Shown one piece after another: positions 18,245-27,106 of a stretch of 64,000 nt of DNA. The DNA is from Streptomyces lateritius (lineage in GTDB: Bacteria; Actinomycetota; Actinomycetes; Streptomycetales; Streptomycetaceae): NCBI RefSeq assembly GCF_014649715.1, contig NZ_BMTO01000002.1:481054-545053 (forward strand), written 5' to 3'. Each line of letters begins with the position of its first letter. Within the stretch, counting starts at the first letter, position 1. The notes beneath the pieces are model-generated. The model was not told where the DNA came from. It ran no database searches and saw nothing but the letters and a program-made list of their open reading frames with translations. The position numbers and the translations under genes were made by a program.

Positions 18245-19522
18245 CTAGGAGCCGGTGGTCGCCGTCGGGAGGGTCGAGGGCGTCTCCGCCGAGCCCTCCT
18301 CGGGCGCGAGCCAGGCCATGCCGATGAGCAGGAAGACCACGAAGGCGATCCCGCCGGCCACGGCGGCCGTCTTCCTCGGACGGCGCCGGGAGAGGGCCGC
18401 GAGACCGCCCTCGCCGCGCGGAGCCTGCCGGGGGTTGTGGGGCCGGGCCGAGGGTCTCGCGGAGGGTCTGTGCTGCGGTGCGGTGTGCTGCCCGGGCCGG
18501 GAGCGGGACGGCGTCGGAGTGTGTGCGAGCGGCTGAGCGGGCGGCCGTCCCTGGGGCCGCCCCTGCGGCTGGCGGTGCGACTGCCGCCCCTGCGGCTGGT
18601 GCGGCGCCTGTTGCTGATGGAACTGCTGCTGATGGAACTGCTGGTGATGGGACTGCTGCTGATGTGATTGCTGGGGCTGGGGCTGCTGGTACGTGGGCAC
18701 GTGCGACTGATGTCCGCGCCACGCCCCCGAGGCGAACCAGTCCGCTATCGCCTGCGCCGGAGGACGCTGTTCGGGTTGCTTGGCCAGCAAGGTCAGGAGA
18801 TACGCCTCGAACGCGGCCGGCAGCCCCACCCCGAGCTGACGCGGCGGCGCCGGCGGCGTGTCGATGTGCTGGTACAGCAGCGCAGTCGCGGTGTCGCCCT
18901 GGAACGGCGGTCGCCCGGTGAGGAGTTGGTACAGCACACAGCCGAGCGAGTACACGTCGGAGGCCGGCGACGCCGGCTGCCCCAGGGCCCGCTCCGGGGC
19001 GAGGTAGAGGCCGGTGCCGACGATCTGCCCCGTGCTGGTGAGCGCGGCCGAGGGATCGTCGACGAAGCGGGCGATGCCGAAGTCCGCCAGCTTCACCGTC
19101 CCGTCGCCGTCCAGCAGCAGATTGCCCGGCTTGATGTCCCGGTGCACCACGCCCTCCCGGTGCGCGGCGGCCAGCCCCGCGGCGGCGTGCGCGGCCACCA
19201 CGGCGACCCGCTCCGGCGACAGCGCCTGGGGAGCCCCCGCGTCCCCCGCGAGGCTGCTCCCCTCCACCAACTCCATGACGAGGTACAGCTTTCCGTCCCA
19301 CGTGCCGAAGTCGAAGACTCCCACGACATGCGGATGGCTCAGCCGCGCCGCCGTCTGCGCCTCCAGCCGGAACCGCTCGGCGGCCGACGGATCCGACTCG
19401 TGACCCAGCATCAACTTCACGGCCACGGAACGCCCGAGAACCTCGTCGGTGGCCTGCCACACCTCGCCCATGCCGCCACGCCCGACACACATGTGGAGCC
19501 GATATCGGTCCGCGACCAGCAC
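18245..19522 (-). CDS. Membrane-anchored Ser/Thr protein kinase (PknB-like) with Gln/His-rich linker
   Basis: 425 residues. The kinase domain covers about residues 7-265: P-loop GRGGMGEV, Lys36 in VAVK, catalytic HRDIKPGN, DFGIAR and APERALG. A linker (about 270-380) is first Gln/His-rich, with a QQFHQ-type repeat, then Pro/Arg-rich. One helix (AVAGGIAFVVFLLIGMAWL) crosses the membrane, leaving only about 25 external residues, so there is no PASTA sensor. GTG 19522 gives the normal kinase N-terminus. It is divergent from the PucR-flotillin fusion. Confidence 0.92.
   Translation of the reverse strand: MLVADRYRLHMCVGRGGMGEVWQATDEVLGRSVAVKLMLGHESDPSAAERFRLEAQTAARLSHPHVVGVFDFGTWDGKLYLVMELVEGSSLAGDAGAPQALSPERVAVVAAHAAAGLAAAHREGVVHRDIKPGNLLLDGDGTVKLADFGIARFVDDPSAALTSTGQIVGTGLYLAPERALGQPASPASDVYSLGCVLYQLLTGRPPFQGDTATALLYQHIDTPPAPPRQLGVGLPAAFEAYLLTLLAKQPEQRPPAQAIADWFASGAWRGHQSHVPTYQQPQPQQSHQQQSHHQQFHQQQFHQQQAPHQPQGRQSHRQPQGRPQGRPPAQPLAHTPTPSRSRPGQHTAPQHRPSARPSARPHNPRQAPRGEGGLAALSRRRPRKTAAVAGGIAFVVFLLIGMAWLAPEEGSAETPSTLPTATTGS
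18612..18671. repeat. 15-bp tandem repeat encoding the kinase Gln/His linker
   Basis: Four 15-base units, the first two identical (TGCTGATGGAACTGC), encode an in-frame five-residue Q-Q-F-H-Q pattern on the minus strand. Loss or gain of a unit keeps frame and alters linker length. Confidence 0.85.
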
Positions 19523-19715
19523 CTGAGACCCAGCCTTTCGACGGTCAGCCAACCTGATGACGTTCCAGAGTAGAGCGGCTTGATCCCCACCCGGTCGCCG
19601 GATGGCCGCCCGACCCGCACCGGCGACCGCGCGCCGCCGCCGATTCCCGCCGCATGTCACCCTGGACGCCGCGTCGATGACGCGTACACGCAGGGGATCG
19701 CACAGGAGGAGGGCC

Positions 19716-19744
19716 ATGGCCGAGGGGGCGCACCGGCGGAACAC
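19716..19744 (+). other. Frameshifted native start of the PucR part
   Basis: AGGAGGAG at 19704-19711 and ATG 19716 form an ideal start, but reading on gives a short wrong frame. One extra G in the GGGGG run at 19724-19728 would give MAEGGAPAEHVV and join the PucR frame exactly. Either one base is missing in the genome or the run was misread. Confidence 0.7.
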
Positions 19745-21415
19745 GTGGTGGGATACGCCGACATCCTGCTCGACGCCTGTGCCACGGGCCGGCGGCTCAC
19801 CCGGGACGAATTGGAGTCCCGCAGAGCGCAGGGCAAACGGGCCGCGGAGGCGGGACTGACGCTGTGGGGGCTCATCCGCGAGCAATTGGCGGTGGCGCGG
19901 GAGATCCAACCCCTGCTGCCCGCGCGGGCCTTCGGTCCTCTCCTTGCCGCCGTCGAGCAGGCGGTGGACGCGTTCGCCGAAGGGTACGAGCAGGCGCAGC
20001 AGCAGGCGGTACGGCAGGAGGAGGCCGCGCGGCGGGAGTTCGTCGACGATCTGCTGTACGGGGGCAGTGATCTGGGGCGGCTCGCGGAGCGGGCCGAGCG
20101 GTTCGGGCTGCGACTTGCGCAGGCTCATGCCGTGGCGGTCGCTGAGGGGCCCGAACCCTACGGTGACGGCTACCCGGTGGCCCGGGGCATCGAGCAGACC
20201 GTCCTCGCCCGCTTCGATAACCGGAAGATCCTGCTGACCACCAAGGACGGCCGGTTGATCTGCGTGGCCCCCGGCGACCAGCCGGACGTTCTGGAGTTCT
20301 TCGCGAAGCAGGCGTACGCGGCCACCGACGGCGGCCGTGTCGGGATAGGCCGCTCCCACCATGGAGCCGGCGGAGTCGTCCACTCGTACGAGGAGGCGCT
20401 CAACGCCCTCGACCTCGCTGAGCGGATGGGCCTGGAGGGGCCGGTGCTGTACGCGGCGGACCTGCTGGTCTACCCGGTCCTGACGCGGGACCGGCAGGCC
20501 ATGGCCGACCTGGTGGAGAGTGTTCTCGGACCCCTGCACCAGGACAACGCCCGCCAGGCCGCCGAGCAGGCACGGCTCAAGGCCGAGGAGGAGATCGCCG
20601 TCGCGCAGCGGACCCTGTACGTGCGCCAGGCCGAGATCAAGGCCGAGACGGACGCGGCGGCCGCCCAGGCCAACGCCGCCGGTCCGCTGGCCGAGGCCGA
20701 CCGCCAGCAGCAGATCCTCTCGGAGCAGGAGAAGGTCGCCGAGCGCCAGGCAGCCCTGACCGACCGGCAGCTCGACACCCAGGTCCGCAAGCCGGCCGAC
20801 GCCCGCCGGTACCAGGCGGAGCAGGAGGCTGAGGCCCTGCGCGTCGCCCGGGTCAAGCAGGCCGAGGCAGAGCGCCTGGCCGCGATCGCCGCGGCCGAGG
20901 CGGAGGCCGAGCGGGCCCGGCTGACCGGTGAGGGCGAGAAGCAGCGCCGTTCGGCTCTCGCCGAGGCCGAGGCCGTCGAAGGTGCCAAGCGCGGTGAGGC
21001 CGAGCGCGCCTGGCGCGCGGCCATCGCCGAAGCGGTCCGCCTCGAAGGCGACGCGGAGGCCGCCGCCATCGCGGCCAAGGGCTCGGCCGAGGCCGAGGCC
21101 ATGCGGCAGAAGGCGGAGGCCTTCGAGCGCTACGGTGACGCGGCGATGGTCCAGATGATGGTCGAGGCACTGCCGGAGGTCGTCGCCAAGGCAGCCGAAC
21201 CGCTGAGTGCCATCGACCGGATGACCGTCATCTCCACCGACGGGGCGAGCAAGCTCTCCCGTACCGTCACCGACAACGTCGCCCAGGGGATGGAACTCCT
21301 CGGCGCCACGACCGGAGTCGATCTGGCTCAGCTGCTGAAGGGCCTGACGTCCGGGAAGCCGCCCGTCGCCGTCGAGCCGTCGGCCTCCCACGAGAAGATC
21401 GACATCACCGGCTGA
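19745..21415 (+). CDS. Chimeric PucR-type regulator / flotillin C-terminal protein
   Basis: One open frame joins parts of two unrelated families. Residues 1-264 (from GTG 19745) are the N-terminal sensor and GGDEF-like middle of a PucR regulator (ADILLDACATGR, YADGG-like VGIGRSH, HSYEEALNALDLA, PVLTRDRQAMADLV) but the C-terminal helix-turn-helix is absent. From about 20537 the protein becomes the coiled-coil C-terminal half of a flotillin (ARQAAEQARLKAEEEIAVAQR, Ala/Glu-rich to about residue 470, then QMMVEALPEVV) without its membrane hairpin or SPFH domain. The simplest account is a deletion between adjacent genes. With the start-codon frameshift it may be non-functional. It converges on sulP. 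Confidence 0.75.
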   Translation: MVGYADILLDACATGRRLTRDELESRRAQGKRAAEAGLTLWGLIREQLAVAREIQPLLPARAFGPLLAAVEQAVDAFAEGYEQAQQQAVRQEEAARREFVDDLLYGGSDLGRLAERAERFGLRLAQAHAVAVAEGPEPYGDGYPVARGIEQTVLARFDNRKILLTTKDGRLICVAPGDQPDVLEFFAKQAYAATDGGRVGIGRSHHGAGGVVHSYEEALNALDLAERMGLEGPVLYAADLLVYPVLTRDRQAMADLVESVLGPLHQDNARQAAEQARLKAEEEIAVAQRTLYVRQAEIKAETDAAAAQANAAGPLAEADRQQQILSEQEKVAERQAALTDRQLDTQVRKPADARRYQAEQEAEALRVARVKQAEAERLAAIAAAEAEAERARLTGEGEKQRRSALAEAEAVEGAKRGEAERAWRAAIAEAVRLEGDAEAAAIAAKGSAEAEAMRQKAEAFERYGDAAMVQMMVEALPEVVAKAAEPLSAIDRMTVISTDGASKLSRTVTDNVAQGMELLGATTGVDLAQLLKGLTSGKPPVAVEPSASHEKIDITG

Positions 21416-21431
21416 CGACCACCACCGCCGC

Positions 21432-22955
21432 TCATTTACCGGCGGAGAGCTCCCCGCTGAGGCTGCCGTGGAGGCGGGCGCTGGCCGTGTTCAGGCCGGT
21501 GATCTCGACCCGCTTGCCCCGCTGCGCGTACCGGTGCTCGATCGCGTCCAGCGCGGCCACGGAGGACGCGTCCCAGATGTGGGCCGCGGAGAGGTCGATC
21601 ACCACCGTGTCGGGGTCGCCGGCGTAGTCGAACCGCCCCACCAGGTCGTTGGAGGAGGCGAAGAACAACTCGCCGGTCACCCGGTACACGACCTGGCCCC
21701 CGCCCGGATCAAGGACGGAGACGACGTCCGCCAGATGGGCGACGCGCCTGGCGAAGACGACCATCGCCGTGACGGAGCCGACCACCACGCCCACCGCGAG
21801 ATTGTGGCTGGCGACCACACAGACCACGGTCACGACCATCACGACGATCTCCCCGGCGGGCATCCGCTTGAGGGTTTTCGGCGCCACGGAGTGCCAGTCG
21901 AAGGTCGCGACGCACACCATGACCATCACGGCGACGAGCGCGGCCATCGGGATCTCGGAGACGACCGGCCCCAGGGCGAGACACAGCACCAGCAGGAACG
22001 CTCCCGCCAGGAAGGTGGAGAGCCGCGTCCGAGCCCCGGACACCTTCACGTTGATCATCGTCTGGCCGATCATCGCGCAGCCGCCCATGCCGCCGAAGAA
22101 GCCGGTGACGATGTTCGCCACGCCCTGGCCGATGGACTCCCGGGTCTTCGAGGACCGCGTGTCGGTGATCTCGTCGACCAGCTTCGCCGTCATCAGCGAC
22201 TCCATCAGCCCCACGAGAGCCATGGCCAGCGCGTACGGAGCGATGAGCGTCAGCGTGTCCAGGGTGAAGGGCACGTCCGGCAGCCCCGGCACGGGCAGCG
22301 CGGACGGCAGCTCGCCCTTGTCGCCGACGGTCGGCACGGCGATGCCCGCCGCGACCGTGATCACGGTGAGGGCGACGATGGACACAAGCGGCGCCGGGAC
22401 CGCCTTCGTGATCTTCGGGAAGAACACCATCAGCGCGAGGCCGGCCGCCATGAGCGGATAGACGGCCCATGGCACGTCGTACATCTCGGGCACCTGGGCC
22501 ATGAAGACCAGGATCGCGAGCGAGTTGACGAAGCCCACCATCACCGAGCGCGGAATGAACCGCATCAGCTTCGCCACGCCCAGCAGTCCGAGCGCGATCT
22601 GGAAGACGCCCGCCAGGATCACCGCCGCGATCAGGTGGCCCAGCCCGTGTTCCCGGTTGAGCGGGGCGATCACCAGGGCCACGGCGCCGGTCGCGGCGGA
22701 GATCATCGCCGGTCGGCCGCCGACGACGGAGATCACCACGGCCATGGTGAAGGAGGCGAAGAGCCCGATCGCCGGGTCCACCCCGGCGATGATCGAGAAG
22801 GAGATCGCCTCCGGGATCAGCGCGAGAGCGACGACCAGACCGGCCAGCACTTCCGTCCGCAGCACCTTCGGCGAGAGCGTCCTGGACAGCGCGGACCGCA
22901 CGGACAGGGAGGGAGGAAACACGGCGACAGACCTCGGGTTCGATCGCGAGAACAC
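21432..22955 (-). CDS. SulP family anion transporter with STAS domain
   Basis: 507-residue membrane carrier. It has about ten to twelve hydrophobic helices (GLVVALALIPEAISFSIIAGVDP is the SulP signature near residue 40) and a cytoplasmic STAS domain at the C-terminus (VIDLSAAHIWDASSVAALD). Substrates in the family are sulfate, bicarbonate or dicarboxylates. GTG 22955 opens the frame, but it lies only 6 bases after a terminator hairpin and has no good ribosome binding site, so the true start may be internal, for example near residue 20. It ends 16 bp from the chimeric gene. Confidence 0.88.
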   Translation of the reverse strand: MFSRSNPRSVAVFPPSLSVRSALSRTLSPKVLRTEVLAGLVVALALIPEAISFSIIAGVDPAIGLFASFTMAVVISVVGGRPAMISAATGAVALVIAPLNREHGLGHLIAAVILAGVFQIALGLLGVAKLMRFIPRSVMVGFVNSLAILVFMAQVPEMYDVPWAVYPLMAAGLALMVFFPKITKAVPAPLVSIVALTVITVAAGIAVPTVGDKGELPSALPVPGLPDVPFTLDTLTLIAPYALAMALVGLMESLMTAKLVDEITDTRSSKTRESIGQGVANIVTGFFGGMGGCAMIGQTMINVKVSGARTRLSTFLAGAFLLVLCLALGPVVSEIPMAALVAVMVMVCVATFDWHSVAPKTLKRMPAGEIVVMVVTVVCVVASHNLAVGVVVGSVTAMVVFARRVAHLADVVSVLDPGGGQVVYRVTGELFFASSNDLVGRFDYAGDPDTVVIDLSAAHIWDASSVAALDAIEHRYAQRGKRVEITGLNTASARLHGSLSGELSAGK

Positions 22956-22960
22956 GCAGG

Positions 22961-22993
22961 AAGGGCCTGATCCGCAGTGCGGATCAGGCCCTT
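22961..22993 (-). terminator. Terminator of tRNA-Pro
   Basis: A perfect 15-bp stem (AAGGGCCTGATCCGC at 22961-22975 with 22979-22993) and a 3-base loop lies 17 bases beyond the 3' end of the minus-strand tRNA and immediately before the sulP start. Confidence 0.85.
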
Positions 22994-23010
22994 GACCTGG
23001 TCTTACGAAG

Positions 23011-23084
23011 TCGGGGTGGCGGGATTTGAACCCACGACCTCTTCGTCCCGAACGAAGCGCGCTGCCAAGCTGCGCTACACCCCG
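23011..23084 (-). tRNA. tRNA-Pro, anticodon CGG
   Basis: 74-base tRNA without encoded CCA. The acceptor stem is CGGGGTG/CACCCCG with discriminator A. The anticodon arm is CTTCG-TTCGGGA-CGAAG with anticodon CGG, and the T-arm contains GGTTCAAATCC. CCG is the commonest proline codon in such GC-rich genomes. No flanking attachment-site duplication was seen. Confidence 0.97.
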
Positions 23085-23234
23085 ATGTCACTGCTCTGTT
23101 GTTCACGTCGCGGCGACATCGATTACTTTAGCCCACCCACGCCCGGAGACGAAATCCGGTTCCCGCCCGCCCGCACCGCAGGTCGGACGCGGTCCGCGCC
23201 GACGATCGCCGGCCCGACCGCGCAGACGAACCGC

Positions 23235-24173
23235 TCAGACGCGTGCGGTCAGCGTGAGCAGGGTCGCCTCCGGCGGGCAGGCGAAGCGGACCGGGGTGTA
23301 GCGGTTCGTGCCGCAGCCCGCCGACACGTGGAGGAACGAGGTCCGGCCCTCGACGGTGTGCGTGGACAGCCCCTTCACCCGGTCCGTGTCCAGGTCGCAG
23401 TTGGTCACCAGAGCGCCGTAGAAGGGGATGCACAGCTGACCGCCGTGCGTGTGGCCGGCCAGGATCAGCTCGTACCCGTCTGCCGTGAACGCGTCGAGGG
23501 TCCGCAGGTACGGGGCGTGGACCACGCCCACCGAGAAGTCCGCGGACAGGTCCGGGCCGCCGGCCACCCGCTCGTAGCGGTCCCGCTTGATGTGCGGGTC
23601 GTCCAGGCCGGTGAAGGCGAGCTCCAGGTCGGGCAGCTTCAGCCGGCCGCGCGTGTTGGTCAGGTTCTGCCAGCCGGCCGCGTCGAAGGCCTCGCGCATG
23701 CCCTCCCACGGGTTGTGGATCGCGCCCACCACCGGCGCGTTGCCGTTGAGACCGTGGCGGCCCTGCGCCTTCTCCATCAGATAGCGGGCGGGATTGCGCA
23801 GCCGCGGCCCGTAGTAGTCGTTGGACCCGAAGACGTAGACGCCCGGGAACTCCATCAGCGGACCGAGCGCGTCCAGGACCTCGGGGACGGCGTCCGTGTC
23901 GGAGAGGTTGTCGCCCGTGTTGACGACGAAGTCCGGCCGCAGCCCTGCCAGCGACTGCAGCCACGCCCGCTTCTTGCGCTGACCGCACACCATGTGGATG
24001 TCGGAGACCTGAAGGACCCGCAGGTCGCGCATTCCGCGCGGCAGTACGGGGATCGTCACCCGGCGGAGACGGAACGAGCGGGCTTCGAAGCCCGCCGCGT
24101 AGACGAGTCCGGCCGCCGCCGTCGCGGTAAGACCTGCCGTGACCTTCAGGGGGATCCCGTACCGTGCGCGCAT
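23235..24173 (-). CDS. Calcineurin-like metallophosphoesterase, membrane-anchored
   Basis: 312 residues. A short N-terminal helix (LTATAAAGLVYAAGF) anchors a metallophosphoesterase domain with the metal motifs QVSDIHM, NTGDNLSD, FGSNDYY and AGHTHGGQ. It resembles YkuE-type enzymes, which act on phosphate esters or lipids at the membrane. Start ATG 24173 follows GGGGGA closely. It lies upstream of tRNA-Pro, same strand, and is divergent from a GatB/YqeY gene. Confidence 0.9.
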   Translation of the reverse strand: MRARYGIPLKVTAGLTATAAAGLVYAAGFEARSFRLRRVTIPVLPRGMRDLRVLQVSDIHMVCGQRKKRAWLQSLAGLRPDFVVNTGDNLSDTDAVPEVLDALGPLMEFPGVYVFGSNDYYGPRLRNPARYLMEKAQGRHGLNGNAPVVGAIHNPWEGMREAFDAAGWQNLTNTRGRLKLPDLELAFTGLDDPHIKRDRYERVAGGPDLSADFSVGVVHAPYLRTLDAFTADGYELILAGHTHGGQLCIPFYGALVTNCDLDTDRVKGLSTHTVEGRTSFLHVSAGCGTNRYTPVRFACPPEATLLTLTARV

Positions 24174-24311
24174 TCCCCCATCGTCGCAGACGGAGCCGCG
24201 CCCTTCGATGCGCGGGCGTCCAGGGGGAGGACGGCGGGGGCCCGGGGCGGGGAGGAGGGCGGGGATTAATGCGCGGGCGTGCACAACGCCCCACCTGACA
24301 CACTGGGCTGT

Positions 24312-24776
24312 ATGACCACGCTCAAGGCCAAGCTTCAGGACGACCTCAACGCCGCCATCAAGGAGCGCGACGAGCTGCGCTCCTCGACGCTGCGGCTCAC
24401 CCTCGCCGCGATCACCAAGGAAGAGGTCGCGGGCAAGACCAAGCGCGAGCTCTCCGACGACGAGGTGCAGAAGGTGATCGCCAAGGAGGCGAAGAAGCGC
24501 CGCGAGGCCGCGGACGCCTTCGCCCAGGGCGGTCGCGCCGAGTCCGCCGAGCGGGAGAAGGCGGAGGGCGTCATCCTCGACGCGTACCTGCCGAAGCAGC
24601 TCAGTGACGAGGAGCTGGAGCAGATCGTCGCCGCGGCCGTCGCCGAGGCCACGGGCGCGGGTCACGAGGGGCCGCGCGCGATGGGCGCCGTCATGAAGAT
24701 CGTGAACCCGAAGGTGGCCGGCCAGGCCGAGGGCGGGCGTGTCGCCGCCGTCGTGAAGAAGCTCCTCGCCGGCTGA
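24312..24776 (+). CDS. GatB/YqeY domain protein
   Basis: 154-residue protein made only of the GatB/YqeY helical domain (LKAKLQDDLNAAIKERDE at the start, GAVMKIVNPKVAGQAEGGRVAAVVK at the end). Related domains bind tRNA in amidotransferases, but the free form has no settled function. Start ATG 24312 gives the standard N-terminus. A strong bidirectional terminator follows. Confidence 0.93.
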   Translation: MTTLKAKLQDDLNAAIKERDELRSSTLRLTLAAITKEEVAGKTKRELSDDEVQKVIAKEAKKRREAADAFAQGGRAESAEREKAEGVILDAYLPKQLSDEELEQIVAAAVAEATGAGHEGPRAMGAVMKIVNPKVAGQAEGGRVAAVVKKLLAG

Positions 24777-24810
24777 CCACCCGCCGCGAGCCGTACGCAC
24801 CGCCTACGTG

Positions 24811-24848
24811 CCTGAGGGCGCCCCCCGAGATCGGGGGGCGCCCTCAGG
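24811..24848. terminator. Bidirectional terminator between yqeY-like gene and PBP
   Basis: An 18-bp stem (CCTGAGGGCGCCCCCCGA at 24811-24828) with a very short loop lies between two converging genes and would serve both. Confidence 0.9.
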
Positions 24849-24862
24849 CGTACGTACCGCGA

Positions 24863-27106
24863 CTACCGGTTTCCGCCACCGCCGCCGTTGCCCTGGCCGC
24901 GGTTGTTCCCGCCGCCGATCAGGTCCGGCGGGATGGTGATCCCGGGGAAGACGTCCCCGCCGCCCGGCCTCCGGTCGCCCGGCTTGCCGTCGTCGCCCGG
25001 CCTGTTCTTGTCCTTCTCCTTGTCCTCCGGCTTCTCGCCGCGAGGCACGGAGATGGGCGCGAAGGACGGCGTCTCGGAGGCGTTCAGCGCCCCGGTCATC
25101 GCGATCCGCCAGATCGGACCCGGCAGGCAGCCACCACAGACCTTGTCGTAGACCTCGCCGCCGATGGTGATGTCGTACATCGACGTCTTCTCGCCGACGT
25201 CGTCACCCACCCACACCGCCGTGGACAGGTTCGGGGTGTAGCCGACGAACCAGGCGTCCTTGCGGTCGTTGGTCGTACCCGTCTTACCGGCGTTGTCGCG
25301 GTCGCTCAGACCCGCCTTCGTACCGGTGCCGTCCTCGACGACGCCCTTCAGCATCTGGTTGATGGTGTCGGCGGTCCGCTCGCTCATCGCGCGCGAGCAC
25401 TCGCTCTTCGGCACCTTCAGCTTGTCGCCGGCCGCGGTGGTGATGGACTCGATGGCGACCGGGGTGCAGTACGTGCCCCGGTTGGCGAAGGTGGCGTAGA
25501 CGGCCGCCATGTCGAGCGGGGTCGCCTCCTGACCGCCGAGGGTGATCGACGGAAGCTCCTTGAGCTTCTTGCCGAGTTCCCTCTCGTACCCCATCTTCTT
25601 CGCCATCTCGACCGTCTCGCACAGACCGGTCATCTGCTCCAGGTGGGCGAAGTAGGTGTTGATGGACTTGCCGAGCGCGCTCGTCATGTCCCAGGTGCCG
25701 GCCTCGGACTCCAGCTCGTTCTGGAGGTCCCAGTCGCCGCCGCCGGCCGGCCCGCCCGCACAGGTGCGGTACGAGTCCATCGGCAGCGAGATCTTCCACG
25801 GCGTGGAGAACGACTGAGCGGGGCTCAGACCCTTCTCCAGGGCGGCCGCGGCGGTGATCGGCTTGAACGTCGAACCGACCTGGAAGCCGTAGGTGGTGCC
25901 ACCCATCTTGCTGCCGACGGCCAGGTTGAGCGTCGTCTGGTGCTGCTTCTGGTCGAGGCCGTACGGACGGGACTGGCCCATCGAGAGGATCTTGCCGCTG
26001 CCCGGCTGGACCTGGACGACCGAGGCGGCGACCTTGTCGTCCTCGTAGATCTTCGCGACGGCGGCCTCGTTGGCCGCCTCCTGCGCGCGGGGGTCGAGCG
26101 TGGTCCTGACGGTCAGTCCGCCCAGGTTCCACAGCTTCTGCCGCTCCTCGACCGTCTTGCCGAAGACCGGGTCGTTGAGGATGGTCTTGCGGACGTAGTC
26201 GCAGAAGAAACCGGCGCCGTCGACGGCGGTGATGCAGCCGTTCTTCGGGCTCTTCACCTTGAGCCTGATCGGCGACGCCTTCGCCCGGTCCGCCTCGGCC
26301 TGGCTGATGTCCTTCACGTCGGCCATCCGCTGCAGCACGACGTTGCGCCGCTTGGTGGCCTCCTGGAGGTCGTTGACCGGGTCGTAGCGGCTCGGCGACT
26401 GGACGAGGCCGGCCAGCATGGCGGCCTCCTCCACCTTCAGGTCGGCGGCGGGCTTGGAGAAGTAGCGCTGGGACGCCGCCTCGATGCCGTACGCCTGCTG
26501 ACCGAAGAAGGTGATGTTGAGGTAGTTCTCCAGGATCTTCTTCTTCCCCAGCTCCTCCTCGACCTGGATCGCGTACTTCAGTTCGCGCACCTTGCGGCCG
26601 ATGGTCTGCTGGGTGGCCTGGGCGACCTTCTCGGGGTCGTCACCCGCCTCCTCGACGAAGACGTTCTTCACGTACTGCTGCGTGAGGGTGGACGCGCCCT
26701 GGGCCACGCCGCCCGACTGGGCGTTGCGGTTGATCGCGCGCAGTACGCCCTTGAGGTCGATCGCCCCGTGCTCGTAGAACCGCGAGTCCTCGATCGCGAC
26801 GATCGCCTTCTGCATGTACGGAGAGATCTTCTCGATCGGCACGACCTTCCGGTCGCGCGAGTACACGGTGGCGAGGTGGCCGCCCTCCGAGTCGAGGATC
26901 GTGGTGCGCTGACTCAGCGGCGGTGTCTTCAGGTTGGACGGGATCTCGTCGAATCCCTCGACCGTGCCCTTGGCGGCCAACCCGAGCGCTCCGGCCGCGG
27001 GCAGGGCGATGCCCGCCAGCACGGCTCCGGAGAGCACACTGACACCGAGGAACTTGGCGGCCTGCTGGGTCCCGGTCAGACCACCGCCCGAGCGCTTCTT
27101 TGCCAT
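24863..27106 (-). CDS. Class A penicillin-binding protein (transglycosylase/transpeptidase)
   Basis: 747-residue bifunctional peptidoglycan synthase. It has a cytoplasmic start, one membrane helix (about 21-45), a GT51 glycosyltransferase domain with EDSRFYEHGAIDLKG (Glu106) and a transpeptidase domain with GSTFKP (active Ser), S-I-N in GKSINTYF, and KTGTT. The C-terminus is Pro/Gly/Asp-rich and disordered. Position next to wblA matches the ponA2-whiB4 pair of M. tuberculosis, but no PASTA domain is present. A plausible promoter lies 34 bases upstream. Confidence 0.94.
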   Translation of the reverse strand: MAKKRSGGGLTGTQQAAKFLGVSVLSGAVLAGIALPAAGALGLAAKGTVEGFDEIPSNLKTPPLSQRTTILDSEGGHLATVYSRDRKVVPIEKISPYMQKAIVAIEDSRFYEHGAIDLKGVLRAINRNAQSGGVAQGASTLTQQYVKNVFVEEAGDDPEKVAQATQQTIGRKVRELKYAIQVEEELGKKKILENYLNITFFGQQAYGIEAASQRYFSKPAADLKVEEAAMLAGLVQSPSRYDPVNDLQEATKRRNVVLQRMADVKDISQAEADRAKASPIRLKVKSPKNGCITAVDGAGFFCDYVRKTILNDPVFGKTVEERQKLWNLGGLTVRTTLDPRAQEAANEAAVAKIYEDDKVAASVVQVQPGSGKILSMGQSRPYGLDQKQHQTTLNLAVGSKMGGTTYGFQVGSTFKPITAAAALEKGLSPAQSFSTPWKISLPMDSYRTCAGGPAGGGDWDLQNELESEAGTWDMTSALGKSINTYFAHLEQMTGLCETVEMAKKMGYERELGKKLKELPSITLGGQEATPLDMAAVYATFANRGTYCTPVAIESITTAAGDKLKVPKSECSRAMSERTADTINQMLKGVVEDGTGTKAGLSDRDNAGKTGTTNDRKDAWFVGYTPNLSTAVWVGDDVGEKTSMYDITIGGEVYDKVCGGCLPGPIWRIAMTGALNASETPSFAPISVPRGEKPEDKEKDKNRPGDDGKPGDRRPGGGDVFPGITIPPDLIGGGNNRGQGNGGGGGNR

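Noticed and set aside
18612..18671. Short repeats as a CRISPR array
   Set aside because: 15-bp units without spacers, in frame inside the kinase gene.
23011..23084. tRNA-Pro as an integration site
   Set aside because: No duplicated tRNA 3' end, integrase or compositional break nearby.
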